From NCBI GenBank assembly GCA_937801655.1, contig CALMWC010000009.1:1-64000 (forward strand): 64,000 nucleotides of DNA, given 5' to 3'. Positions within the stretch are counted from its first letter, which is position 1. The number at the start of each line of letters is the position of its first letter. Positions 55,323 through 62,827 of the stretch are shown here, piece by piece. The stretch is from an uncultured Gammaproteobacteria bacterium (GTDB lineage: Bacteria > Pseudomonadota > Gammaproteobacteria > Steroidobacterales > UBA11654). Position numbers and translations under genes: made by a program. Under the pieces are notes generated by a model. The model saw only the letters and a list, made by a program, of their open reading frames with translations. It was not told the DNA's origin and did no database searches.

Positions 55323-56204
55323 TTAAATAAGTTTTGATATTTCCTTAATGTGTTCAGGTCCAGTGCTACAGCATCCACCAACTACATATGCTCCATGATC
55401 AATCCACTTTTTTGCTTCCTTGGCATACTCTTTTGGAGATACTGTTACTGTATTTTCATGATGATTTACATCAATGTCATATGATGAACCGAGATCATTG
55501 ATTGGATGCTTTAGTATCGATGAATTAGCAAAAATCCCAAAATTATCTGAAAGTTTAAGTGTTTCTATTTGGTTGGTAACACAGTCCATTGCTAAGCAAT
55601 TAATCAATTGACATTCAATCTTCAATTGATTCCCAGTATTGATTGCATCAACTAATAATTCACCATTGGGTAAACTTTCTCCTGATAATCCTCTTGCTGT
55701 CCAACTTAACCAAACCCTCTCAGAATATTTTTTTGCTATTTTAGCTGATGTTATGCCTTCTCTAATGGAACTCATAGTCTCACAAAGAATGATATCAACC
55801 TTATTTTTAGCTATTGACCCAATCGTATTGTAGAAATTTTCAATTACTTCATTTGAAGGAGTTAGATCAGGTCTAAAGCTAGTTTCAATTGGGGGAAAAG
55901 CTACTGCAACTAATACTGCTGGATGCTGTTTTTTTGCCTCTAAGGCTAAGTCTATTGAGCGTTGTGTAAGCTCTTCAAATTTATCTTGTAAGTTTTCTCT
56001 TTGAAGAATATTAGGAGTCACATAATAATTATTGGTTGTAATCACATTACAGCCAGCCAATATATTGGCAAGATGAATTTCAAGAATAGCCTCAGGCTCT
56101 TCATTTAATGCATGAGCAGACCAGATAGACTTTTTCCAATCGGGAACCTTGTAACCCCTGTCTTTTAGTTCTGTTCCCATTCCAGAATCTAGTATATATT
56201 TCAT
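55323..56204 (-). CDS. Homocysteine S-methyltransferase family protein (MmuM-like)
   Basis: A 293-residue zinc-dependent methyltransferase that would move a methyl group from S-methylmethionine, SAM or a betaine to homocysteine, giving methionine. The Zn cysteines are in INCLAMDC (near residue 200) and VVGGCCSTG near the C-terminus. The start LDSGMGTELKDRG and NVITTNNYYVTP are family blocks. GGAG lies 9 nt before the ATG. It is downstream of metY and a 36-codon ORF in the transcript controlled by the SAM-II riboswitch, in keeping with methionine synthesis. The methyl donor is unknown; glycine betaine is attractive given the possible carnitine genes at the left end. Confidence 0.87.
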   Translation of the reverse strand: MKYILDSGMGTELKDRGYKVPDWKKSIWSAHALNEEPEAILEIHLANILAGCNVITTNNYYVTPNILQRENLQDKFEELTQRSIDLALEAKKQHPAVLVAVAFPPIETSFRPDLTPSNEVIENFYNTIGSIAKNKVDIILCETMSSIREGITSAKIAKKYSERVWLSWTARGLSGESLPNGELLVDAINTGNQLKIECQLINCLAMDCVTNQIETLKLSDNFGIFANSSILKHPINDLGSSYDIDVNHHENTVTVSPKEYAKEAKKWIDHGAYVVGGCCSTGPEHIKEISKLI

Positions 56205-56205
56205 A

Positions 56206-56316
56206 TTATTTATCTCCGGGAAGATTCCAGTTAACGATTGAATCAGGATTACCTAATCTCATTGATACAAGAAGATCTTTAATATTCATTTCTTTAATTT
56301 CTCTATTTTGATTCAT
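56206..56316 (-). CDS. 36-residue ORF between metY and mmuM (candidate)
   Basis: A short frame begins with an ATG that overlaps the metY stop codon region (AAATGAATC) and ends 1 nt before the mmuM start. The peptide has an acidic/basic start, then NIKDLLVSMRLGNPDSIV and ends WNLPGDK. Its coding end contains the ribosome site of mmuM. It could be a real small protein, a degenerate remnant, or a coupling element that carries ribosomes from metY to mmuM. I do not recognise it. Confidence 0.35.
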   Translation of the reverse strand: MNQNREIKEMNIKDLLVSMRLGNPDSIVNWNLPGDK

Positions 56317-57577
56317 TTAAGGCTTGTTCAATATCACTGATAATATCATCCACATTCTCTATTCCAATAGATATTCTTACCATATCTTCAGAAATACCAG
56401 CAGCTTCATACTCATCGGGTTCTAATTGACTGTGTGTGGTTGAAGCTGGATGTGTTGCTAATGATTTAGTATCACCAATATTTACCAAACGTACGATTAG
56501 CTTGAGAGAATCAATAAACTTAATACCTGCTTCTTTTCCTCCCTCAATACCAAAAGTTAAAATACCAGAAGGCAAACCATTGGTGTATTTCTTTGCTAAA
56601 TCAAAGTAGGGACTATCATCTAATCCACCGTAATTTACCCATTTGACTTGGCTATGTGTTGATAAATACTGAGCAACATTGATTGTATTTTCACAATGCC
56701 TATCCATTCTCACATGCAGCGACTGAATGCCTTGAAGAATCAAGAATGCATTGAATGGCGATAGTGCAGCTCCAGTATTTCTAAGAGGTCCAACACGACA
56801 TCTGCCTATAAATGCTGCAGCACCTAGTGCTTCTGAATAAATTAGTCCATGGTATGAATTATCAGGTTCGTTTAGAGTTGGGAAACGTTTTGGTTCTTTA
56901 GACCAATCAAAATTACCCGCATCCACTATTGCACCGCCAATCGTAGTTCCATGCCCACTAATGTATTTTGTTAATGAGTGAATAACAATATCAGCACCAT
57001 AATCAATTGGCTTTAAAAGGTAGGGTGTGGCAACAGTATTATCCACTACCAAAGGCACACCTTTGGAATGTGCTGCTTTTGCTAATAATTCAATATCACA
57101 AATATTACCCAAAGGATTTCCAATTGATTCACAAAAAATTAATGTGGTATTCTCATCAACTAAATCAGACAAGCCATCAATATCATCATGTTTTGCATAG
57201 CGAACCTCTATTCCTTGATTTTTTAGTGTGTTTGAAAAGTAATCACTAGTCCCTCCATATAACTCACTGACAGATACAATATTTTGTCCATTGGAGGTCA
57301 AGCATTGAATAGCGTAAGTAATAGCAGCCATTCCTGAAGAAACTGCCAATGCAGCTATACCTCCTTCCATTTGTGCTAATCGTTCCTCAAGTACAGCATT
57401 AGTTGGATTCATGATCCTACTATAAATATTCCCTTCTTCTGCTAAGGAGAATAAGTCAGCACCATGTTGGGCACTATCAAAGGCATAGGATGTCGTTTGA
57501 TAAATTGGTGTAGCTACTGATTTTGTTGTTGGATCTGGAGTATAACCTGAGTGAATGGCCTGAGTTTCAATTTTCAT
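56303..57577 (-). CDS. metY: O-acetylhomoserine sulfhydrylase (PLP-dependent)
   Basis: Forms homocysteine from O-acetyl-L-homoserine and sulfide. The 424 residues match MetY. The PLP lysine is in HSLTKYISGHGTTIGG; other blocks are IHSGYTPDPTTKSVATPIYQTTS (in part), SGMAAI and LATHPASTTHSQL near the C-terminus. I start at ATG 57577, which follows GAGG by 8 nt. The ATG at 57595 lies at the terminator T-run and has no ribosome site. A SAM-II riboswitch with its own terminator lies upstream, so expression should fall when S-adenosylmethionine is plentiful. Confidence 0.95.
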   Translation of the reverse strand: MKIETQAIHSGYTPDPTTKSVATPIYQTTSYAFDSAQHGADLFSLAEEGNIYSRIMNPTNAVLEERLAQMEGGIAALAVSSGMAAITYAIQCLTSNGQNIVSVSELYGGTSDYFSNTLKNQGIEVRYAKHDDIDGLSDLVDENTTLIFCESIGNPLGNICDIELLAKAAHSKGVPLVVDNTVATPYLLKPIDYGADIVIHSLTKYISGHGTTIGGAIVDAGNFDWSKEPKRFPTLNEPDNSYHGLIYSEALGAAAFIGRCRVGPLRNTGAALSPFNAFLILQGIQSLHVRMDRHCENTINVAQYLSTHSQVKWVNYGGLDDSPYFDLAKKYTNGLPSGILTFGIEGGKEAGIKFIDSLKLIVRLVNIGDTKSLATHPASTTHSQLEPDEYEAAGISEDMVRISIGIENVDDIISDIEQALNESK

Positions 57578-57595
57578 TTTAAAGTCCTCTATCAT

Positions 57596-57629
57596 AAAAA
57601 AAACCTGTTAGTAAAGTACTAAACAGGTT
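57596..57629 (-). terminator. Riboswitch-associated intrinsic terminator in the metY leader
   Basis: On the minus strand AACCTGTTTAGTA pairs with TACTAACAGGTT (one bulged T) and is followed by eight T residues, ending at the metY start region. It lies just after the SAM-II aptamer, so it is probably the expression platform. No other gene end explains it. Confidence 0.78.
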
Positions 57630-57645
57630 CACGTCTATGATCGTA

Positions 57646-57704
57646 ATCCTCTTTAGCGGTATTTATAAAGCACCTGCAAGTTGGAATAAATCAGTGCTGA
57701 GAGC
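57646..57704 (-). promoter_or_regulatory. SAM-II riboswitch upstream of metY
   Basis: The minus-strand RNA shows the SAM-II layout. P1 pairs AGCAC with GUGCU. The loop contains the conserved CUGAUUUA and CUUGCA segments. After an A/U-rich joining strand, GCUAAAGAGG folds back on the loop (UCC with GGA) to close the pseudoknot. SAM-II binds S-adenosylmethionine and controls methionine genes, mainly in alphaproteobacteria and some marine lineages, and metY is a classic target. Confidence 0.85.
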
Positions 57705-57728
57705 ATTTTGAATGAATTAAGTTTTAAG

Positions 57729-57932
57729 TCAAGAGTTTTTTTGATTTTGATTTTTCTGATAAAAATAAATATACAAAATAGCAAGCATTCCTGCTGTATT
57801 GAAGAATGCAAGAGCAATAAACCAAGCCAACTGCCTATTTCTTGCCGCTTTCCACAATGCAGTTATTTTCCAAAAAGCTGACCAAGCAATAAGTGGAATA
57901 ATCCAGTAATAAAGTAAAGGAGTTTCAAACAT
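57729..57932 (-). CDS. DUF5652-like small membrane protein
   Basis: A 67-residue protein with two hydrophobic helices and a basic loop between them. WSAFWKITALWKAARNRQLAWF followed by FFNTAGMLAILYIYFY fits DUF5652, a family of unknown function found widely in bacteria. The C-terminus is polar and Lys/Gln-rich. It starts 14 nt after the kinase-like gene and ends the four-gene operon before the metY riboswitch. Confidence 0.72.
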   Translation of the reverse strand: MFETPLLYYWIIPLIAWSAFWKITALWKAARNRQLAWFIALAFFNTAGMLAILYIYFYQKNQNQKNS

Positions 57933-57946
57933 AAAGTAAGTGACAA

Positions 57947-58621
57947 TTAATGATTGTTAAATATCTTATACCAAAAAACTCTTATAGATCTGTATATATT
58001 CTCGGTTGCAGTAGGTGAATAATATTTTAAATCTTCTTGACTGATGTTTTCATAGTTCCTTCGGTATTTATGTTTTATCCATGCATTTAGGTCTGTTTTC
58101 TTTAGAAACTGAAAGAACATTCTTTTTACAATATTATTTGTTTTACTAGAAATAGCGGTACCAAAATCTATAAGGTAGGGTTTTTTATTTTCATCAACAA
58201 AAATATTATCTTTTCTTTTTAAATCACCATGACTGACTCCTAAGTCATGCATTTTTTGGATCAAAATGAGTAATTGGTTAAAAAATTCATCTTTACCCTC
58301 TAATTCATATTGAGATTCTCGATAAGTCTGCCCATCAATATATTCTAGAATTAAGTCTCCTTTTTCAGTTAATCCATAACATTTTGGTATGCCTTCTAAA
58401 TCTTTTAATTGTTTGTATATTTTGTATTCATGATGAAGACTATTTTGATTGAGGCGACCTAAGATAAATGATTGTTTATTCGCTTTCTTTATAACCAGTT
58501 GGACTCCATCAACATTGAGTTTATAAAGGACTCCTTGGTAACCCATTTTCATAAAACTAGCATTATGATTTGAACGCATTGCTTCATTGACTGAGTTGAT
58601 AATATTTTTCTCAGGTTTCAT
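57947..58621 (-). CDS. Small-molecule or lipopolysaccharide-type kinase
   Basis: A 224-residue protein-kinase-like fold of the Kdo/RIO class. It has a VIKKAN segment with the ATP lysine near residue 42, LILEYIDG as the hinge, the catalytic loop HGDLKRKDNIFV (Asp as base, Asn as metal ligand) and the LIDFGTA metal motif. A basic C-terminal third (RRNYENIS) may contact a membrane. Bacterial relatives phosphorylate heptose or Kdo in LPS, or act on proteins. In this operon with an ICMT-type methyltransferase a membrane-associated substrate is plausible. The exact substrate is unknown. Confidence 0.75.
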   Translation of the reverse strand: MKPEKNIINSVNEAMRSNHNASFMKMGYQGVLYKLNVDGVQLVIKKANKQSFILGRLNQNSLHHEYKIYKQLKDLEGIPKCYGLTEKGDLILEYIDGQTYRESQYELEGKDEFFNQLLILIQKMHDLGVSHGDLKRKDNIFVDENKKPYLIDFGTAISSKTNNIVKRMFFQFLKKTDLNAWIKHKYRRNYENISQEDLKYYSPTATENIYRSIRVFWYKIFNNH

Positions 58622-58646
58622 ATTTCATAATGCTTGAAAGAAATAC

Positions 58647-59231
58647 CTACAGTATTGATAACCAGATCAATACATAGATAACAATCACAGGTTCATAATT
58701 ATTGATTAAGCTTTTTCTCCAAGACCATCTATTAAGTTCCAATGGATGCATCTTACCTATTGATATTGTCAATGCTAAGGTTTTGTCAGCCCACTTTTCC
58801 CATGTTTCAGGAAACAATGCTTTTAGTTTTCTGTCTTCATATTCAATTGCAGTCGGGTAATAAAACCAGAAGAATGATAGGGCAATTAAGCTAGCCCAAA
58901 CCTGACCATTAATGATAGCCATGCCAGTTAATAGTAGAATGTTACCCGTATACAAAGGATGTCTAACATAGGCATAAGGCCCTGTGGTAGATAGTTCTTT
59001 ATTTTTTAGAACAAAGCCTGAGGCATACATTCTGATAATTAGACCTAAGATAATTATTATTTTAGCCAGTTCAAATTGAAATACAAAAGAAGGATATGGA
59101 TCTGCAAAGTAGCCAAATATACTGACTAATATGATGCCAATACCTTGTCTTGAGAATTCATGGTATCTCAATTCTCTAATTAAATGTGATAGGCCTGATA
59201 ATTTCTTTAGCTCTTCAGTTCTATGTGACAT
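58647..59231 (-). CDS. Isoprenylcysteine carboxyl methyltransferase family protein
   Basis: A 194-residue integral membrane methyltransferase with about five helices. The SAM-binding motif is GPYAYVRHPLYTGNILLLTG, and EYEDRKLKALFPETWEKW is the C-terminal signature with the catalytic Glu/Arg residues. Bacterial members are not known to act on prenylated proteins; some methylate small lipids or steroid-like compounds. It starts 9 nt after the flavin-reductase-like gene and is cotranscribed with the kinase. The substrate is unknown. Confidence 0.83.
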   Translation of the reverse strand: MSHRTEELKKLSGLSHLIRELRYHEFSRQGIGIILVSIFGYFADPYPSFVFQFELAKIIIILGLIIRMYASGFVLKNKELSTTGPYAYVRHPLYTGNILLLTGMAIINGQVWASLIALSFFWFYYPTAIEYEDRKLKALFPETWEKWADKTLALTISIGKMHPLELNRWSWRKSLINNYEPVIVIYVLIWLSIL

Positions 59232-59240
59232 TGCTCTTAT

Positions 59241-60116
59241 TCATCCTCTCTTTTCATTAATTGCTTTAATGAATGATTCATTTATTTCACTCACACCTTG
59301 TTTTTTTGCCTCTCCAATGATGCCTTTTAATGCTTTCCTAACAAATACTTTAGGAACACCCGATAATTGTTTGCAAGCATTAACGGTAAATGTAATGTCT
59401 TCATCCATTCTGTTTGCAATATACATTACAGCTTCATGTTTCGCGCCTTTGCCTTCAGGGGTAGGTATCCAAAAAGGTTTTTTATGTTTTGCAAACCAGA
59501 ATTGATTGGCATTTCTAAAGCCAAAACTTATTGGCATATTTGGAATTTTCATGTCATCGCCAAGATCTAGATTATCTCTCCATTTTTCTTTGAGATGTAT
59601 CTGATTTATTTTAAGTAACATGTATTCAGTTGTGTCAGTCCCTTTGTAATAAAAATCATCAGGATTGTCATTTAATTCACATTCAAAAACTTGAAATGCA
59701 TTTTTAATGATCTTAGGTCGATCAGTATCATCCCTATATGCAAGAGTAGGTGTTTGTTCTAGTTCAAATATACAATCTTTCATTTTTTCTTCAGGTTTTT
59801 GCCCAGGGTAACCTAAATCAACAATATTTTTGATTTGTTTCTTATCATACTCAACAAAATTCATGGCACATTTTTTTATCCTTTTAATATTCGTTGAAGT
59901 ATTGGAACCTCTTCGCGATATCACAATCCACTCTCTTCTTTGATTTACACCAAATGGAAAAGAAAGTTGGTAGGGGCCAATACTAGTGACTCCATTTTCA
60001 TCAACACTTGTGATTAATGCAAAAGAGCTTAAAAAATAAGCACTGGATTGATACCAGTTATCATGCATTGGACTTTCAACCCATTTTTCTTCTTTTTTCT
60101 TCTTCCAAAAATTCAT
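59241..60116 (-). CDS. Flavin-reductase-like domain protein with PCP_red-type tail
   Basis: A 291-residue cytoplasmic protein. Residues 15-200 resemble the FMN-binding split barrel of flavin reductases (SSFALITSVDENG, then WIVISRRGSNTSTNIKRIKKC), which bind FMN and use NAD(P)H. The last 45 residues (VFVRKALKGIIGEAKKQGV and on) resemble the small PCP_red domain known from a protochlorophyllide reductase subunit. The divergent neighbour at 60227 ends with the same kind of domain. It is the first gene of the four-gene operon. A link between the two PCP_red proteins is inferred; the enzymatic role is unknown. Confidence 0.68.
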   Translation of the reverse strand: MNFWKKKKEEKWVESPMHDNWYQSSAYFLSSFALITSVDENGVTSIGPYQLSFPFGVNQRREWIVISRRGSNTSTNIKRIKKCAMNFVEYDKKQIKNIVDLGYPGQKPEEKMKDCIFELEQTPTLAYRDDTDRPKIIKNAFQVFECELNDNPDDFYYKGTDTTEYMLLKINQIHLKEKWRDNLDLGDDMKIPNMPISFGFRNANQFWFAKHKKPFWIPTPEGKGAKHEAVMYIANRMDEDITFTVNACKQLSGVPKVFVRKALKGIIGEAKKQGVSEINESFIKAINEKRG

Positions 60117-60226
60117 TTTAAGATTCTAACTGTTTTATCTTCGAAGTAATAATGCTAATTTATATTTATAGAGGGTTATTGCAGTTAAACAAAACAACTG
60201 CATCTAAATTTACTGATAAAAATATT

Positions 60227-61192
60227 ATGATAGATTTTAAAAAGCTCAATGAATCATTGACTGGAAAGGTTAGGGGTAATCCTGTTGCAATCAGTTTGTT
60301 CGAAAAAGAGATTCCAGAAGCTTATCAACAAAAAAAAGTAGTTCCATGTTCAATTGTTCGCCATGCTATGGACAAAGGGGAAGTGGTGTCTTTTGATAAA
60401 CATCATCATGATTGTACTACTGGTGTCTATACTGCTGGTGTTCATGAGGGCACTGATGAAATTAGGAATGGTCAGTATTTGGCCAAAAATATACCAGCCT
60501 TTACAGATGTAGGTGCTGAGAAAATAAAATCAGGTGAATATGTTTTGCCACAGAATACTGTTGTGGGTATTGGAGCAGCACCTCTGGCGGAAGTACCTGA
60601 TGGTATTCATGTCGACTGGATTGTGGTGGTTTGTACACCTCATTGGGCTAACTTTATTGGAGGCGCTCGAACAGTCATTGATGGAACTCCACCCAGAGGC
60701 TCTTGTGGGTCTTCTTTTTGCAGTGACCTATTTGCATCACCTTGGCATGATGGCAATGTAGTGATTACACCTGGGGATTTAGGTGGGCGTATGAATAATC
60801 GCCTTAAACCAGAGGAGATGTTTGTTGTAGTTCCCAATGAATATCTTGATAGTTTATTTAATATTATGACCACCACGCCAGATGCAAGAGCAGTTTTGGA
60901 AGCTACAAAGCCTGAAGAATCAGATTACTGGAATAAAAGAGAGAGAGCTAAAAAAGCAAAAGAAGATAAACTCAACGATGATGTTAATGAAGATAGCTTT
61001 GATTCGAAACTTAGTATGGAATGGGATGAGGAATCTAAAAGTATGATTTCACAAACTCCGCCAGGAATTATTGAGATGGCTATCAATAATGTTGAGGATT
61101 TTGCAAGAGATAATGGCATCAAAGCAATTACGAAATCGGTAGTATTAGATCAAATGAAGAGTATGGGCATGGATCCGAGTATGTTGAATTAG
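60227..61192 (+). CDS. DUF169 protein with C-terminal PCP_red domain
   Basis: A 321-residue protein. Residues 1-230 match DUF169 (VRGNPVAISLFEKEIP at the start, then GAAPLAEVPDG and GGRMNNRLKPEEMF), with Cys residues in GSCGSSFCSDLF that may bind a metal or cluster. A charged linker (about 235-270) precedes a PCP_red domain (IEMAINNVEDFARDNGI, then GMDPSML). I prefer the ATG at 60227 because the 25 codons before it, from 60152, do not resemble the family; neither start has a clear ribosome site. UPF0145 follows 31 nt downstream. Function unknown; DUF169 proteins are often found with redox enzymes. Confidence 0.78.
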   Translation: MIDFKKLNESLTGKVRGNPVAISLFEKEIPEAYQQKKVVPCSIVRHAMDKGEVVSFDKHHHDCTTGVYTAGVHEGTDEIRNGQYLAKNIPAFTDVGAEKIKSGEYVLPQNTVVGIGAAPLAEVPDGIHVDWIVVVCTPHWANFIGGARTVIDGTPPRGSCGSSFCSDLFASPWHDGNVVITPGDLGGRMNNRLKPEEMFVVVPNEYLDSLFNIMTTTPDARAVLEATKPEESDYWNKRERAKKAKEDKLNDDVNEDSFDSKLSMEWDEESKSMISQTPPGIIEMAINNVEDFARDNGIKAITKSVVLDQMKSMGMDPSMLN

Positions 61193-61223
61193 TTTGAATC
61201 ATTAATAAAGATAAGAATTTAAT

Positions 61224-61580
61224 ATGACAGATTATTCTGATGAAGAAATGGATAGATTGATTTTAACCACAGCCCCCACTGTTGCCAATCAAGAGATAGA
61301 AAGTGAGTTAGAAATCATTACAGCTGAATGTGTGTTTGGTATGAATATTTTCAGAGACTTGTTTGCTGGAATCAGGGATATTTTTGGAGGCAGGAGTACA
61401 GCAAGTCAAAGAGTATTAAAAGATGCTAGAAAAACTTGCCTAAGAGAATTAAAAATAGCTGCTATGGAATTGGATGCGGATGCTGTAATAGCCGTAGATC
61501 TGGATTATCAAGAGTTCTCTGGAAAAGGTAAGGGCATGCTGTTTCTTGTAGCTTCAGGTACAGCTGTTAAATTAAAGTAA
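61224..61580 (+). CDS. UPF0145 (YbjQ) family protein
   Basis: A 118-residue soluble protein of the YbjQ/UPF0145 family, which forms pentamers; a metal-binding role has been proposed. The family blocks are ITAECVFGMNIFRDLFAGIRD (in part), the GGRSTASQRVLKDAR stretch and MELDADAVIAVDLDYQ. The length is slightly above the usual 105. It follows the DUF169 gene on the same strand and converges on the SCO-like gene with 7 nt between. Function unproven. Confidence 0.9.
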   Translation: MTDYSDEEMDRLILTTAPTVANQEIESELEIITAECVFGMNIFRDLFAGIRDIFGGRSTASQRVLKDARKTCLRELKIAAMELDADAVIAVDLDYQEFSGKGKGMLFLVASGTAVKLK

Positions 61581-61587
61581 TAGTTAA

Positions 61588-62166
61588 TTATTCAATAATG
61601 TTTAAAATATCCTGACTTAATTCTTCAGATTTGGATGCAGGACTAAATGAAGCAATCACGCTTCCTTCTGGACCAATTAAGAATATTGAGGCTGTGTGAT
61701 TAAAATCATACTGACTTCCTTCACCAACTTGTTCAAAATAAACGCTTAGATTTGAAGTTATTTTTCTAATTTCTGAGTCATTACCTGTGAGTCCAATCAA
61801 AGAAGGTCCAAAAAAAGCTAAGTATTCTTTCAATCTAGCAACATTATCTCTCTTTGGATCAAGTGTTATTAATACCACTTGAAATTCATCGATCAGATCT
61901 ACTTTTTTTTCTAATTTTTTTTGGATCTCAGAGAGCTTATAAATAGTTGTTGGGCAAACATCGGGGCAATTGGTATACCCAAAGAATAGTATTGACCATT
62001 TATTTCTTAAATTGTCACTATTGAAGATTTCTTGATCTTGGTTAATCAAACTAAAGGGTCTTATTGATAGTGGTTGATTTAAGAGTTTCCCAGAAATTAA
62101 TTCTGGTTTTTTATCCATTAGGGTTGGAGAATTCATCAGAAATATTACCATTAGTGACAATATCAA
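61588..62166 (-). CDS. SCO1/SenC copper chaperone
   Basis: Membrane-anchored thioredoxin-like protein that delivers copper to cytochrome oxidase or reduces its cysteines. The copper/redox site C67-P-D-V-C71 (GYTNCPDVCPTT) and the distal His in DFNHTASIF (near residue 158) are present. The hydrophobic anchor actually starts before the TTG used here (62166): in-frame codons upstream continue the helix back to about 62210, but contain no ATG, GTG or TTG. The true start may be a rare codon such as ATC, ATA or ATT, near the PCuAC stop. It lies downstream of PCuAC in a copper operon. Confidence 0.88.
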   Translation of the reverse strand: MILSLMVIFLMNSPTLMDKKPELISGKLLNQPLSIRPFSLINQDQEIFNSDNLRNKWSILFFGYTNCPDVCPTTIYKLSEIQKKLEKKVDLIDEFQVVLITLDPKRDNVARLKEYLAFFGPSLIGLTGNDSEIRKITSNLSVYFEQVGEGSQYDFNHTASIFLIGPEGSVIASFSPASKSEELSQDILNIIE

Positions 62167-62201
62167 TAGTAAAGATCCTATAAAAAAAATATTCTTTTTA
62201 T

Positions 62202-62636
62202 CTATGATGCTTCTCTTTTTATAGGTACATTAACTCGAATTACTTTTTCTTCATAATTTGATTCAAAGAATAGGAATAGCTCCACAGTATCGCCAACTTT
62301 GAAAGACTTCACAGGAGATTGAAACATTATATGTCTTCCTCCTGGTGTAAGTTCAATTTCGCTATTAGCTTCAATTGTTAGGTTCTTTAACTCTCTCATA
62401 GACATTATTTCTTTATCCATCTGACTTTGATGTATTTGAGTTTTCTTAAATCCTGATGCTTCAAGTCGAATTAGATTATAGGAACTCATTGAAGTATTTT
62501 TTAATAAACCATAAGCCGACATTTTTTCAGAGTTTATTGGTGCAGCCCTAACCCAAGATTTCTCTAAAGTTAGACTGGCAAGGGCAATATCCGATGTAAA
62601 AACTAATGCAATAAACACATATTTAATAGATCTCAT
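62202..62636 (-). CDS. PCu(A)C periplasmic copper chaperone
   Basis: Exported Cu(I) chaperone that supplies the CuA site of cytochrome oxidase. The 144 residues begin with a signal peptide (about 1-20, MRSIKYVFIALVFTSDIALA). The Cu-binding pattern of His and Met is visible: IHQSQM, then MSMREL and GGRHIMF (the H-M-M-H-M set). It is 2 nt after a 50-codon membrane-protein ORF and precedes SCO, the usual pairing. Confidence 0.9.
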   Translation of the reverse strand: MRSIKYVFIALVFTSDIALASLTLEKSWVRAAPINSEKMSAYGLLKNTSMSSYNLIRLEASGFKKTQIHQSQMDKEIMSMRELKNLTIEANSEIELTPGGRHIMFQSPVKSFKVGDTVELFLFFESNYEEKVIRVNVPIKREAS

Positions 62637-62638
62637 CT

Positions 62639-62791
62639 TTATACTCTGGGTCCACAGATAATTGCTACAGGGTTGAACTCAGGAAAAAAGAGTGCAGAAA
62701 AGAAAGCCCAAGCATTAAATAAAACCAATATAAAGAATGGAATAAAAGCCAGAGCAACAAAAATTTTTAAATATTTTAGATCTTCATTCAT
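62639..62791 (-). CDS. 50-residue single-pass membrane protein (candidate)
   Basis: A short frame begins at ATG 62791 and stops 2 nt before the PCuAC start codon. The peptide has a charged start (MNEDLKYLK), a hydrophobic helix of about 25 residues (IFVALAFIPFFILVLFNAW), then aromatic residues and a polar end (CGPRV). The stop/start junction TAAAGATG suggests translational coupling with PCuAC. It may be a small partner in copper delivery or oxidase assembly. I do not recognise the family. Confidence 0.55.
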   Translation of the reverse strand: MNEDLKYLKIFVALAFIPFFILVLFNAWAFFSALFFPEFNPVAIICGPRV

Positions 62792-62827
62792 TTTCAACTC
62801 AGAATCATAAAGCAATCATTCCATATA

